Shown piece by piece: positions 1 to 10,616 of a DNA stretch of 41,893 nucleotides. The notes beneath the pieces are model-generated. The model was given only the letters and a program-made list of their open reading frames with translations. It was not told the origin of the DNA and ran no database searches. How positions within the stretch are numbered: position 1 is the first letter of the stretch; the number at the start of each line of letters is the position of its first letter. The position numbers and the translations under genes are program-made. Source of the stretch: Bacteroidota bacterium. Lineage in GTDB: Bacteria; Bacteroidota; Bacteroidia; Chitinophagales; BACL12. The stretch covers positions 1-41,893 of the forward strand of contig JADJJZ010000027.1 of the NCBI GenBank assembly GCA_016706255.1. The letters run 5' to 3'.

Positions 1-2209
1 CAAAACCTGCTCAACACCCATTCTTGATTGCGGGAAACGAATCGTATTATCATCGCCCCAATTACTTTGTTTTTGCGTTTCACCCCAAAGCAGATTTGAT
101 AAAGCCGTCGCGCAACTAAAATTTCATTTTACTCAGGCTATTAAACCCCATCTTAATTTAATTAATTGTGTTTGTCCGCCAATGGCGTTGCCGATCCATA
201 TGGAAATATAACATGTGCGCTGGTTCACCACCGCTTAATTGTCAGTAAATATTAATATCATCACAATTAATTGCATCATTAATGCGCACTAGAGCACTTA
301 TTGATTGGGTTCCTTCATTTTACCTGATGTAAAGCAGCAATGTGAGTGTTCATCTATAATTCCCGCTGTTAAATGTTTGCGGTTCCATCAATTACCCCAA
401 AGCGTTTTTGCAGCAATATTTTTCCGATTTTAATAATTTTCCATATGATGTCAATACATCATAATTATTTAAAGTACCTTCTTTTCGCTTGTCAAACTGT
501 TGAACACGATTTTTATAGAATATCCTGTTTGTTTTGGTGCTACCCAGCCACTTAAGCCTTCACGTGAGCGGATACATCACTTTTATCGCAAGGAGTGGTG
601 TCTCGTTTTAAATTGTCGTCTTTTTTAAACATGCGTTGTTGCCAACGGCGCAATCCATTCAGCTAGTATTACCGTTAACATCGCTTTGCCACCAGAAGAT
701 TTTTATCAACATTCCAGCAAAGCCCCTTATTCTGGACCCAACTCAACTTCATCACTAAATGATATTGTAATGTTGCATCAAATATTTCGTTACTTTTAGT
801 GTGATAAAGTATTTTTAATTGGACATATTCAAGTTATCAACTTGCCACTGATAACTACGTTCACACACACGATTACCAGCACTTTGGCAATTTCTATATA
901 CACCACGCATCAGCAGCTTCAGGGTTTGCTTTCCCAATATATTGTTGACCATTCACCCAGTTTTCATAAATTACGGCGTTTCCACATTAAAATATTTAGG
1001 AAGTAATATTCTGGATTCTGTGAAAGTTTTTCCACCCAAGCTAAAATTATACAATTGTTTTGATTAATTGTTTGCAGGAATGGCAATGAGACTAATTGCA
1101 CCTGTAAAGCTGCATTTTCCAGCGCGTGCCGCTGACGAAAGCAAGCTTTACTATAAGGCAGTTAAAAAATCAGCTTTATTTTCAGACCGTCAGATGCCAG
1201 AAATACTGGAGATTTGGTTCAAACTTAACATCTTTGGTTGGCGTTGCCATTTCCCAATGTTTTAAAATCTGATATATTTAAGCAATTTTACATCAACTTA
1301 AGGATTCTTCTTTATCACGGGGTTTTTTGGATGAATTAACGGAATAGTTAACGATCTTAGCTCCACCACCTTGCTAGATTTCGTTCACTCGTTGGTACTC
1401 ATTTGCACTACACTTTACTGACAAACTGAAAGCAATTCTTCACCGGTTTTATCCGCCGTATTTCCAGTTTTCAGTCGCGCCAAAAATTTGAACTAATGTT
1501 TTGCTGATTATTGATTGCCAGCAATGAAACATTTTTCAGCTTTATCTCCACCCTTCATACCAATCTGCATCATAAAATGTTTGTCGCAGTAATGCAATAC
1601 TGCCCATTTCCGATGTAGGATAGTCCTGTGTTGAACCACCTTTCAAAAATGAATAATGATGCTCACTTTTTCTTTCAACACCATTTTCCGGAAGATTCGT
1701 CACCTAATAAAAACAAGCACCTGTTCCGCGCATAATGCCATCTTCACGATGTGTTAAACTATTTCAAAACCGCTCCACGAAATTTCCTCCTGGAAGCGGT
1801 ATCAGGCGAAAAACAGTAAATGCCTGAAACTCAGGTGTAACGGCCTGATTCCAGTTTAGCATTGGTGTTATATTATTACCATTTGTGGTCCCCAGGACCG
1901 CGATCAGGATTTCTTTGCGGGAATTCCATACCCTCAATGAAATCGATAAATGAAGGATAAATATATTTCCTGTTAAATCAATAATCACGGCATCTGACGG
2001 AATGTAAACACTTGTACCTGCAGTAACAATTTTCCTGATTTAATCAACAATGGTTGCATCATTGGTTGTTGTTGGGTCAATTACTAATGTTGCATGCACA
2101 AATGCATATACCTTATCCCTTTCATCTGACCCGTTTACCGGATAGGTAGATTGTGCAAAGCCGAAATAACCAGCATTCCGATAAAAAACTCAATAAAAAT
2201 TTTCATCAT
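1..2209 (-). pseudogene. Two-domain periplasmic amidohydrolase, frameshifted, 3' end beyond window
   Basis: Read in all three minus-strand frames, this stretch gives one continuous protein broken by many indels. From the start at about 2209 there is a signal peptide (MMKIFIEFFIGMLVISA), then TYPVNGSDERDKVYAF, then a first amidohydrolase N-terminal strand region with AGTSVYIPSDAVIIDLTGN and FIPSFID (about 1930-2000), HREDGIMRGTGA (about 1725) and TSEMGSIALLRQTFYDAD (about 1570). Near 1-180 comes the second domain: GSATPIGGQ, LIKLRWG, then QSNWGDDNTIRFPQSRMGV. This order matches my memory of the roughly 1000-residue Bacteroidota exported proteins with two imidazolonepropionase-like domains; about 735 residues are present and the metal-binding C-terminal part lies outside. 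The substrate is unknown. The frame breaks are spread evenly and the residues between them are well conserved, so sequencing or assembly error is likelier than real decay. Confidence 0.75.
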
Positions 2210-2378
2210 CGTGGTTTAAATAAACTTGCTTTGATAGATATTATCCTGAAAAGCGCACTAAGATAAAAATTGCCCTGATAATCAACGGTTAAACCTTTTT
2301 AAGATTTTTCCCCGTCTTATAGCCTAAATGACATAATTATGAACCATTTTAACATTTACGGAGTAACTTTAGCAGCAA

Positions 2379-4701
2379 ATGTGGGCAAAAAAAAATTGGT
2401 TTATGTTTTATCATGGCTGTTCTGTGGGGCAATGTCTTTGCCTTTCACATTAAGGTGGTGAAATTATTTACACCCGCACTACAGGTAATAATTTCGACAT
2501 TGCACTTAAAATTTACCGCGACTGTGCCGACTCGAAGCCGCGCCATACGACGATCCGCTGCAAATTTACATCTACGATGCGTCTTGGTGTTTTGATTCAA
2601 ACACTGGACATTTATTTCCCGGTGCCGACCTTAATTGACCCGCAATTGTTAGCCCTGCATGAATGTTTATCCCGATTTATTGTGCAGGAAGCCATTTATG
2701 AAACCACAGTGAATTTACCACCCAAGGCAGGTGGTTACGACCTGTTTACCAGCGCTGTTGCCGAAATTCAACTATTATCAATATTGTAAGAACCTGTTGC
2801 TACAGGCGCAACATATACAACCCATATTCCAGACCCGGCGCTATTATCAATTCCAGTCCACGGTTTAATACGTTACCTCCCGTTTCATTGTGCGCAGGTT
2901 TCCCTTTGAATTTGACCATGCTGCTACTGACCCTGACGGCGACCAATTAGTGTATTCATTTACACCTTTTATTCGAGCAACTTGCGATGTGCCGACTGGA
3001 CCCAGCGCCGGCTCCACCATTTAATGAGGTATTTTTACGCCACCGTTTAACGAAGGCTATCCCATTTCATCTGACCCGCTTTTACCATAAATAATGTTAC
3101 CGGATTTATGGAAGGAACCCCGATATGATTGGGCAATATGTTGTTGGGGTAGAGGTAAAGAATACCGCGGCGGCGTATTAATCGGCACCCATTACCGCGA
3201 TTTTCAGTTTAACGTTACCGACTGTGAGCCTACTGCAGTGGCTAATGCACCGAATGTTATAGAAATTGTTCAGATTATACCGTAACATTCGAAAATTATA
3301 GTTTTGGGGCAGATGATTACTATTGGGACTTTGGAGTTGATGGCATCACAACGGATACATCTACCCAAAATTTCCCACTTATATTTCCGGATACAGGAAC
3401 TTACGAAGTTATGCTGGTAATTTTGCCCGGTTCCGATTGTTCAGATACCGACTATATTCAGGTTTTAATTTATCCCGGTTTTGAAGCTGCAATTAGTTTT
3501 GATAACACCTGCGCTCAAACTGAAGTGGCATTTACCGACCTCTCAACTACGGTATACGGAAATCTTACCAACTGGTCATGGAATTATGGTGATGGGGGGC
3601 GAGTTCAATTCAAAACCCATTTTATGCTTACGATGGCCCGGCGATTATATGATCATTTTTAACGTGACTAATTCGGTAGGCTGTGAGCTGGAAGTGATTG
3701 ACACCATTACCATCTACCCAAAACCTTTCCCATTTTTAACTTTCGATAATGTTTGTGAAGACCAAATCGGTACAGTTTCAAATGCTTCTGTAATTATTGG
3801 AACTAGTGAAATCACCGATGTGGAGTGGATTACACCCGATGGCGGGGCTGTAAATGCGGAATCTTTTGATTATTATTTTGATACAGCCGGAGCTTACCCT
3901 GTTGCGTTAATTGTTACGAGTAATTATGGTTGTGTAGATACACTTTTTGATACTCTAATTGTTCCTCTACCCATAATAGCAACTGAAATTAACGATGTGA
4001 CCATTTGTGAAGGCGACAGCATACAATTATTTGCCGACGGTGGAACCTATTACAACTGGTTGCCTGCTACACATATTTCATCGGCAACTGAGCAGTCACC
4101 TTATGTTTGGCCGACAACTACCACTGAATATGCAGTAATTGTTTCAGATGAATGTACGAGTGATACTGCATTTGTTATAGTAAATGTTTTACCTGCACCA
4201 AACCTGATTGCAGGCCCTGATACAATAGTTTATAGTAATCATCCGGTTCAGATGTATGCGACCGGAGGAATTAGTTATGAATGGAGTCCGCACAGGATTA
4301 ACGGATGCTTTTATTCCTGATCCGATTTCGATGCCCGACGAAACGGTGCAATATATTATTACGGCTTCCGACGAATCGGGTTGTACGGCCGTTGATACGG
4401 CATTGGTATATATAATACCAAGTTGTTTTCATTATGTAACTGTGAATGCATTTTCTCCCAATGGCGATGGGGTAAACGATAGATTTCGCTTTGTAACTTC
4501 AGGAGATGAGAGCTGATTACAATGCAAATTTATAATCGCTGGGGAGACATTATATTTGAAACGACAGATCTGGAAAACGGGTGGGACGGCACCGACGGGT
4601 CAGGTCGTGAACAAGAGATAGGATCCTACATTTACCGCTTGATTACTATTTGTGATGGTATTCAACAGGCATTAAGCGGAAGTGTAACCCTATTACGGTA
4701 A
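2379..4701 (+). pseudogene. PKD-repeat surface protein with gliding-motility-type T9SS C-terminal domain (copy A), frameshifted
   Basis: A cell-surface or secreted protein split over at least six frames. The N-terminus is a signal peptide followed by a degraded form of the HIIGGEI...YRDC segment seen intact in the next gene. Near 3090-3250 is a block (EYRGGVLIGTHYRDFQFNV) that is also shared with copy B. The middle holds PKD-like beta-sandwich segments (YYWDFG near 3320, WSWNYGDG near 3577, VEWITPDGG near 3820). The end has VNAFSPNGDGVNDRFRF, IYNRWGD, GWDGTDGSG and GSYIYRL, the gliding-motility-associated C-terminal domain used for T9SS export and surface anchoring. A candidate start is the ATG at 2379, which needs one indel to join the signal peptide. 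Example indel: an extra G in the run at about 3594 breaks the PKD frame. Function beyond surface display cannot be read from sequence. Confidence 0.75.
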
Positions 4702-4742
4702 AATTTATTTTCTTAACTTTAACACCTTAACCAAACTGCGCA

Positions 4743-6898
4743 ATGAAAAAACCTCAGGCTTTTGCTCCTCCTCATCCCGATGCTTGCATGTATTCAACAG
4801 GTTAATGCTTCGCATATAATTGGTGGTGAAATCAAATATGAATGTATAGGTGAAAACCAATATCTGGTTACCCTAATTTTATATCGCGATTGTACCAGTC
4901 TTACCCCTTTTGATAATCCGGCTTACATGACCGTGTTTACACAAGATGGTGAATACGTTACAAATTTTACTTTAAGCGCTCCGGTATTATCGGATGTTCC
5001 TGCTGAATCGGATAACCCTTGTTTGGATGCACCCGATGATATTTGTGTTGAACAGGCCATTTATACTAAAACCATTACACTGGCTGCCTCTGAAGTAGGT
5101 TATTTATTGGTTTACCAAAGATGTTGCCGTAATGCAGGTATCGTAAACCTGAATGCTCCTGAAGATTCAGGTGCAACATGTACACAGGAAATTCCGCCAA
5201 ATTCAGCGGCTGAATGTAATAATTCACCTTATTTTAATGATTTACCACCAACAGTAATTTGTTTAGATGACCCAATTGTTTTTGATCATTCAGCAACTGA
5301 TATTGATGGCGACTCATTAGCATATTCATTTTCTGGCCTTATGATGGTGCCGACCCGGGTGCTCGGCTCCAACTATTGCATCAGACCCACCATATGTTGG
5401 TGTTGTTTATGCAGCAGGTTTTGATGAATTTAATCCTATTACTGCAGCACCTGCTTTAATGTTGATCCAATAACAGGCTTATTAACCGGAACTGCAATTG
5501 CAGAAGGAAGATATGTGGTTGGTGTTGTTTGTGAAGAATATCGCGATGGCATTTTATTAGGTAATCACATTCGTGATTTTCAGTTCAACGTTGTGGCATG
5601 TACACCGGCAGTTGTTGCACAGTTATCTATTGAAGATGTTATTTTTAATGATATCGATTCCACTGCAGTGTTTTTAGATTGCACAGATTTTTTGGTTGAA
5701 TTTGATAATTTCAGCACCGGCGGTGACTCTTATTTCTGGGATTTTGGTGATGGCGGTACTTCAACTGAAGTAGACCCTACACATATTTATGCTGATACAG
5801 GAATGTATTATGTGACCTTGATTGTTAACCCTGGCTTTACTTGTGCAGATACTGCTTTAGGTGCTGTTGGTGTTTACAATACATTAACCGCAGCTTATGA
5901 TTTTTCTGCAGGATGTTCAGGAACACCTGTTGTGTTTGATGACAATTCTACTTCAACTGAAGCAGGCGAAATAAATGCATGGGATTGGGATTTTGATGAT
6001 GGTTCAGCATCAACGGATGAAAATCCTGAACATGAATATGCAGATGGTGGAACATATACCGTTACACTCACCGTGCAAACAGATAAAGGATGTGAATCTA
6101 GTATTGCCTATGATATTCTCGTAGAACCCGGACCTGATGTGGCTTTGATGTGGATGATGTTTGTCAGAACGTTGAAGCTGAATTCGATAATAATCAACCA
6201 TTACAACAGGATCAATAAGTAGTTATGCCTGGGATTTTGGTGATGGTTCAACTTCGGCAGAAGATAATCCAAGTCATTTATATGGAGCACCGGGAACGTA
6301 CACTGTTACTTTAATCGCTTTTTCAGCTAACGGTTGTTCGGATACTTTGATGCAGGATATTTATATCGGTGAATTACCATTTGCTGATGCAGGTGAAGAT
6401 GACACTGTAGCCTATCTTGAAACCTTCCAGTTAAATGGTTCAGGTGTGGGTGATTTTTACTGGTTGGCAGGTAATCCGATTATTACACCGGCAAGTATTT
6501 CCAGTGTTACAGTAAATAATCCTACTGTAGAATTAACTGAAACAACAACATTTACATTAACCGTAACAAGCCCTGATGGTTGTTCAGAAACTGATGATGT
6601 TACCATTTATGTGACACAATATACCATTGTGGAAGTGCCTAATGCATTTTCACCGAATGGCGACGGTTATAACGATGAAATTTTTGTGTTGAATCACGAA
6701 GTAAGTGAGTTGCTGGAATACACCATTTATAACCGTTACGGACAAATTGTATTTACAACAAGCGATATTAATGGTGGTTGGAATGGTATGGTAGGAAATG
6801 ATGAAGCGGAAATCGGTACTTATATCTACCTGGTTCGCGCTTATGATATGGATGGAGTTTTAATTCAACGACAAGGAAATATTACTTTAGTAAGGTAA
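4743..6898 (+). pseudogene. PKD-repeat surface protein with gliding-motility-type T9SS C-terminal domain (copy B), frameshifted
   Basis: Tandem paralogue of the preceding gene, 41 bases downstream of its stop. The ATG at 4743 starts a signal peptide (LLLLIPMLACIQQVNAS after one early indel) followed by HIIGGEIKYECIGENQYL and ILYRDC. A large N-terminal domain (to about 5600, with EEYRDGILLGNHIRDFQFNV) precedes three PKD domains, recognisable by SYFWDFGDGGTS, AWDWDFDDGSAS and SYAWDFGDGSTS at about 5730, 5980 and 6220. The protein ends in VPNAFSPNGDGYNDEIF, YTIYNRYGQIVF and GTYIYLVRAYD, a T9SS type B (gliding-motility-associated) sorting domain. Frames break near 4755, 5350, 5460, 6140 and 6200. 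The 6140 break is a missing T in a T-run, typical of homopolymer error. Probably an intact adhesin-like protein in the organism. Confidence 0.8.
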
Positions 6899-6927
6899 TT
6901 TCTCATACAACTTAATACTTTAATAAG

Positions 6928-6935
6928 TAGCTTTG
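6928..6935 (+). promoter_or_regulatory. Candidate -7 promoter box (TAGCTTTG) for the cytochrome c/anmK genes
   Basis: TAGCTTTG fits the Bacteroidota primary sigma -7 consensus TAnnTTTG and lies 18 bases upstream of the cytochrome start. No clear TTG element is seen about 20 bases further upstream, so this is weak support. Confidence 0.3.
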
Positions 6936-6953
6936 CACTGAATTTTATTCAGC

Positions 6954-7279
6954 ATGAAAAGCTACTTATTTTTTTGTAATTATTTCAGCACTTTCATTTG
7001 CAAGTTGCTCACAATCTGATAAATCAAACCCTGCAACTCCTGCTGCTGTTGTAACTCGGCGAACAGGTTTATATTAAACATTGCAAATTATGCCACGGCA
7101 GTAAGGGCGATCTTGGATTAAGTGGTGCTGCAAACCTGAAAATTTCAGCACTTAATGTTGGTGAAGTTACACAGGTAGTTGCAGAAGGCAGAAAAGCCAT
7201 GCCGGCTTGGAAAAGTCAGCTTACACCTGAAGAAATTCAACTGGTTGCAAATTATGTTGTGACCCTGCGAAAAAATTAA
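6954..7279 (+). pseudogene. Small c-type cytochrome lipoprotein, two frameshifts
   Basis: Joining frames gives a protein of about 107 residues. It has an N-terminal signal ending in a lipobox-like LSFASC, a linker rich in Ala and Pro, then GEQVYIKHCKLCHGSKGD with the CxxCH haem-binding motif, and the distal methionine in KAMPAWKSQLTPEEIQ, as in class I monohaem cytochromes c. The last helix LVANYVVTLRKN is typical of the family. The frame breaks lie in the T-run near 6973 and near 7055. The stop is followed three bases later by the anmK start, so the two are probably co-transcribed. Likely a periplasmic or membrane-anchored electron carrier; its partner is not in the window. Confidence 0.75.
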
Positions 7280-7282
7280 ATC

Positions 7283-8392
7283 TTGATACCCGAAAAAAAG
7301 TTGAACATAATTGGATTAATGTCGGGAAGTTCACTCGATGGGTTAGATATTGCTTATTGCGAAATAATTACCGGTAGTCGTTTTCAATTTAAAATTATTG
7401 CTGCAGATACAATTGCGTTTAATGAAAGTGAGGAATTAAAACTGCGCAATATTGTTCCCGATATTTTTAATGATTATAAATACGAACATCAATTTTTTGC
7501 TGAGTTATCTGCAAAAGCGGTAAATGTTTTTTTGGGAGATAATAATTTATCCAAGCCGGATATTATTGCATCACATGGACATACTGTTTATCATTTTCCT
7601 GCTCAGGGTAAAACTTGTCAGATTGGAGATGGACAATTACTTGCAGATTTAACCGGATGTAAAGTAATTAATAATTTTCGGCAGGCGGATATTAATGCCG
7701 GCGGCCAGGGAGCGCCATTGGTGCCGATTTGCGATAAATTGTTTTTTTCGGATTATCATGCCTGCTTAAACATTGGCGGCATTTCAAATATATCTTTCGA
7801 AACAAAAAACGGACGTATTGGTTTTGATATTTGTGGTGCTAATCAATTACTCAATTATATTGCATCAACAGTAGGTCTAGAATACGATGAAAACGGAGAA
7901 CTGGCGGAAGCAGGTAAAATTGATATCGATTTATTGGATGCATTAAACAACTGCAGTTATTTTGAAATGCCTTATCCGAAATCGCTGGATAATCATTTTG
8001 TACGAAAATATTTTATTGACCGTATTGCCGCCTGTGATATTCCTGTTAACGATAAACTTGCAACGGCAACTGCACATATCGCCCAACAAATAGCAGCAGT
8101 AATAATTAAACATAAAGCAGAAATAAATAGTGATTATAAATTATTAGTTACCGGCGGCGGCGCATTTAACGGATTTTTAATTAGAAGCATTGAAGAAGCT
8201 GCACAAATAAAAATAAATTTACCGGCAACTGAAATTATTCAATTTAAAGAATCGCTGGCAATGTGTTTAATGGGGGCGTTGCGATTATTAAATCAACCAA
8301 ATTTTTTACCTTCGGTAACAGGAGCAACTGTTGCTGTAAGCGGAGGTGAAATATTTTACCGAATACGAAACGGAATTAAAAAAATAAAATAA
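7283..8392 (+). CDS. anmK: Anhydro-N-acetylmuramic acid kinase
   Basis: A protein of 369 residues, the usual length for AnmK, which phosphorylates and opens 1,6-anhydro-MurNAc during recycling of cell-wall peptidoglycan. Seen in the sequence: the N-terminal phosphate loop IGLMSGSSLDGLDIAYCE (about residues 10-27), ASHGHTVYHFP near 95, the INNFRQADINAGGQGAPLVP block near 130-150 with its conserved Asp, CLNIGGISNIS near 165, and a C-terminal LLVTGGGAFNGFL ATP-binding segment. The start chosen is a TTG at 7283, since no in-frame ATG precedes the conserved core; it lies three bases after the cytochrome stop, suggesting translational coupling. It is the first unbroken gene from the left edge. Confidence 0.92.
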   Translation: MIPEKKLNIIGLMSGSSLDGLDIAYCEIITGSRFQFKIIAADTIAFNESEELKLRNIVPDIFNDYKYEHQFFAELSAKAVNVFLGDNNLSKPDIIASHGHTVYHFPAQGKTCQIGDGQLLADLTGCKVINNFRQADINAGGQGAPLVPICDKLFFSDYHACLNIGGISNISFETKNGRIGFDICGANQLLNYIASTVGLEYDENGELAEAGKIDIDLLDALNNCSYFEMPYPKSLDNHFVRKYFIDRIAACDIPVNDKLATATAHIAQQIAAVIIKHKAEINSDYKLLVTGGGAFNGFLIRSIEEAAQIKINLPATEIIQFKESLAMCLMGALRLLNQPNFLPSVTGATVAVSGGEIFYRIRNGIKKIK

Positions 8393-8420
8393 TGTCAATA
8401 CATCTGATTACCTTTCAATC

Positions 8421-9428
8421 ATGATATTAGTAACCGGAGCAAATGGATTAGTGGGCAGTTATTTATGTCGTTTTCTTGTAAATCAGGGCAAGCAGGTGCG
8501 TGCCATTAAACGGCCTGAAAGTAATTTGCGTTTGGTTGCTGATATTGCAAATAAAATTGAATGGGTTGATGGCGATGTGAATGATATTGGCAGCTTGGAT
8601 GATGCCATGCAGGGTGTGGAACAAATTTATCATTGTGCTGCGGTGATTTCATATGTGGGAAAAAATGCCAATCATTTAATGCAGGTAAATGTAGAAGGAA
8701 CGGCAAATGTGGTGAATTTGGCGCTGGATAATAATATTAAAAAACTGGTGCACATCAGTTCCATAGCAGCATTGGGAAGAACCGGGAAAAAAGATGAAGT
8801 AGTAACCGAAGCAACACCCTGGGACCGCAAAAATTTAACCTCCGATTATTCTATCAGTAAATTTCTTGCAGAGCGGGAAGTGTGGCGTGCAATGGCTGAA
8901 GGATTAAATGCAGTGATTGTAAATCCATCTATAATTGTTGGTGCCGGAAACTGGGATAGTGGTTCCTGTAAATTATTTACAACTATTTACAACGGATTTA
9001 AATATTATACTAACGGTGTAACCGGTTATGTTGATGTTCGTGATGTGGTACAAATTTGTTACCGGTTAATGGAAAGCGAAATTACCGGTGAACGATTTAT
9101 TTTAAATGCTGAAAATGTTTCGTATCAGCAATTTTTGGGCGACATTGCAAAAAATTTAAAGGTGCAGGGTCCAACGGTTTTGGCAGGGAAAACATTATCG
9201 GGCTTAGCGTGGCGGGCAGAATGGATTAAATCATTATTCAACGGAAAAGAACCATCTGTTACAAAACAAACTGCAACAATTGCAAATAAAAAAGTGTTTT
9301 TCGATAATAAAAAAATACGTGAAACTTTAAACTACGAATTTATACCGGTTGCAAAAAGTATTGCAGATGCAGCGAAAAGTTTTAATATGGAAAAACAAGA
9401 TAACCAATTTCATCCCCTTCAATTTTAA
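8421..9428 (+). CDS. NAD-dependent epimerase/dehydratase (extended SDR)
   Basis: 335 residues. The N-terminal Rossmann fold has the nucleotide-binding GANGLVGSYL (residues 6-15), the downstream YHCAAVISYVG strand, the active-site Ser region HISSIAALGR (111-120), and the catalytic pair Tyr143 and Lys147 in SDYSISK. NPSIIVGAGNWDSG follows, typical of extended SDRs acting on sugar-nucleotide, flavonoid or sterol-like substrates. The C-terminal half is less conserved and the substrate cannot be assigned. ATG at 8421 is 28 bases after anmK; the downstream HAD gene starts one base after its stop, so anmK, this gene and the HAD gene likely form one operon. Confidence 0.85.
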   Translation: MILVTGANGLVGSYLCRFLVNQGKQVRAIKRPESNLRLVADIANKIEWVDGDVNDIGSLDDAMQGVEQIYHCAAVISYVGKNANHLMQVNVEGTANVVNLALDNNIKKLVHISSIAALGRTGKKDEVVTEATPWDRKNLTSDYSISKFLAEREVWRAMAEGLNAVIVNPSIIVGAGNWDSGSCKLFTTIYNGFKYYTNGVTGYVDVRDVVQICYRLMESEITGERFILNAENVSYQQFLGDIAKNLKVQGPTVLAGKTLSGLAWRAEWIKSLFNGKEPSVTKQTATIANKKVFFDNKKIRETLNYEFIPVAKSIADAAKSFNMEKQDNQFHPLQF

Positions 9429-9429
9429 T

Positions 9430-10122
9430 ATGGCCGGCTTAAAACATATTATTTTCGATTTAGATAATACCCTCTGGGATTTTTCAGGAAACTCGAAACG
9501 TATTCTTGCAGAAATATTTGAAAAATTTAATTTGCGGGAAGCAGGCATACCTGACTTTGATAATTTTCATCAGCAATATAAATTCAGGAATGAATATTTA
9601 TGGAATCAGTATGCTTTAGGTAATGTAAGTAAAGATGAAGTGCGGTTAAATCGATTTTATGCTGCATTTAATGATTTCGGAATTAATAATTATGTTTTAG
9701 CAAATGAAGCTGCCGATCACTATATCTATCACACCCGTAGACAAACCGATTTATTACCCAATACATTGAATTTATTAAATCATCTCAAACAAAAATATCA
9801 GTTGCATATTATTACCAATGGTTTTGATGAGGTGCAATATTTTAAATTGGAGAACACAGGTTTGAAAAACTATTTCCATACGGTAACCACTGCAGAAGCT
9901 GCCAATGCATTAAAACCGAATATTCGCATTTTTGAATATGCTTTAAATGCAATAAATGCAGAGGCTGCTCAGTGTATGTATATTGGCGACTCACCTGAAG
10001 TTGACGGACATGGTGCATTAAATGCAGGAATGCAATTTGTTTGGCTTAATACCGAAGGCCGTGAAAACAAATTTAATTTCCGTCAGATTGCCGATTTGGG
10101 TGAATTGATAACGGTGCTGTAA
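9430..10122 (+). CDS. HAD-family hydrolase, YjjG/YfnB-like noncanonical nucleotidase
   Basis: 230 residues from the ATG at 9430. A longer in-frame extension upstream only overlaps the epimerase and is not needed. All four HAD motifs are visible: IIFDLDNTLWDF (motif I, nucleophile Asp10 and acid Asp12), IITNGFD (motif II), KPNIRIFEYAL (motif III Lys) and YIGDSPEVDGHGALNAGM (motif IV acidic pair). The alpha-helical cap between motifs I and II and the overall pattern match the YjjG/YfnB subfamily, which dephosphorylates pyrimidine and noncanonical nucleotides. The actual substrate is inferred from the subfamily. It follows the epimerase stop by one base and ends before a bidirectional hairpin terminator. 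Confidence 0.85.
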   Translation: MAGLKHIIFDLDNTLWDFSGNSKRILAEIFEKFNLREAGIPDFDNFHQQYKFRNEYLWNQYALGNVSKDEVRLNRFYAAFNDFGINNYVLANEAADHYIYHTRRQTDLLPNTLNLLNHLKQKYQLHIITNGFDEVQYFKLENTGLKNYFHTVTTAEAANALKPNIRIFEYALNAINAEAAQCMYIGDSPEVDGHGALNAGMQFVWLNTEGRENKFNFRQIADLGELITVL

Positions 10123-10162
10123 GCAGAAATAATTTTCTGTACAAATATGCACTTCCTTAAAT

Positions 10163-10195
10163 AAAAAAATCCCGCATTGCTGCAGGATTTTATTT
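10163..10195. terminator. Bidirectional hairpin terminator between convergent genes
   Basis: AAAAATCC (from 10166) pairs with GGATTTT (10185-10191) around a short GC loop, with an A-run before and a T-rich run after. It lies between the HAD gene (plus) and the small secreted protein gene (minus), as expected for a shared terminator. Confidence 0.7.
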
Positions 10196-10213
10196 TATAA
10201 ATATTCTTTTAAT

Positions 10214-10579
10214 TTAATTATCAGGTGTTTCATCAACTTTCATTGCTTCAGGTTTTGCGGCGCTTACACCCACAGAAACTGATTTGCAATTTTCACCGGT
10301 AGTTGCTGCTTCAGAAGTTGTAGCTGCTTCGGTTGATGTTGAATTTGATGCTTCTGTTGAAGTTGCTGCTTCAGCTTTGCTTGCACCATGACTGCAACAT
10401 GCACCTGTTTTTGTTTCAGATGAACATTTTACGGTGTTGGTAGTAACATCTGCAGCTTTAATTACAGGAGTTGCCTGTTCGGTTGCTGTTGTTGTATTAG
10501 AAGTTGGAGCAGCAGTTTGAGCAAAAGATACCGAAGCACCAAAAGCGATTATAACTGCGAAAGCAAATAGTTTTTTCAT
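10214..10579 (-). CDS. Small secreted Ala/Thr/Ser-rich protein with a Cys/His cluster
   Basis: 121 residues with a clear signal peptide (MKKLFAFAVIIAFGASVSFA, cut before QTAAP). The mature part is low-complexity, rich in Ala, Thr, Ser and Glu, with one central cluster VKCSSETKTGACCSHG that could bind metal or form disulfides, and a second lone Cys in GENCKSV. I do not recognise the family; repeats such as EAATTSEAATT suggest an extended, disordered exported protein. It lies 37 bases downstream of psd and has its own good promoter, so it may be expressed independently. Confidence 0.65.
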   Translation of the reverse strand: MKKLFAFAVIIAFGASVSFAQTAAPTSNTTTATEQATPVIKAADVTTNTVKCSSETKTGACCSHGASKAEAATSTEASNSTSTEAATTSEAATTGENCKSVSVGVSAAKPEAMKVDETPDN

Positions 10580-10584
10580 AGTAA

Positions 10585-10616
10585 CAAATTTATTTTATAG
10601 GATAAAAATAATACAA
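10585..10616 (-). promoter_or_regulatory. Bacteroidota-type promoter of the small secreted protein
   Basis: On the minus strand TTG (10616-10614) is followed after 21 bases by TAAATTTG (10592-10585), matching TTG/TAnnTTTG. The -7 box ends only five bases before the ATG at 10579, so the transcript would start at or almost at the start codon. Confidence 0.5.

Noticed and set aside
373..1265. Small plus-strand frames in the first kilobase
   Set aside because: The minus strand encodes the two-domain amidohydrolase across this stretch.
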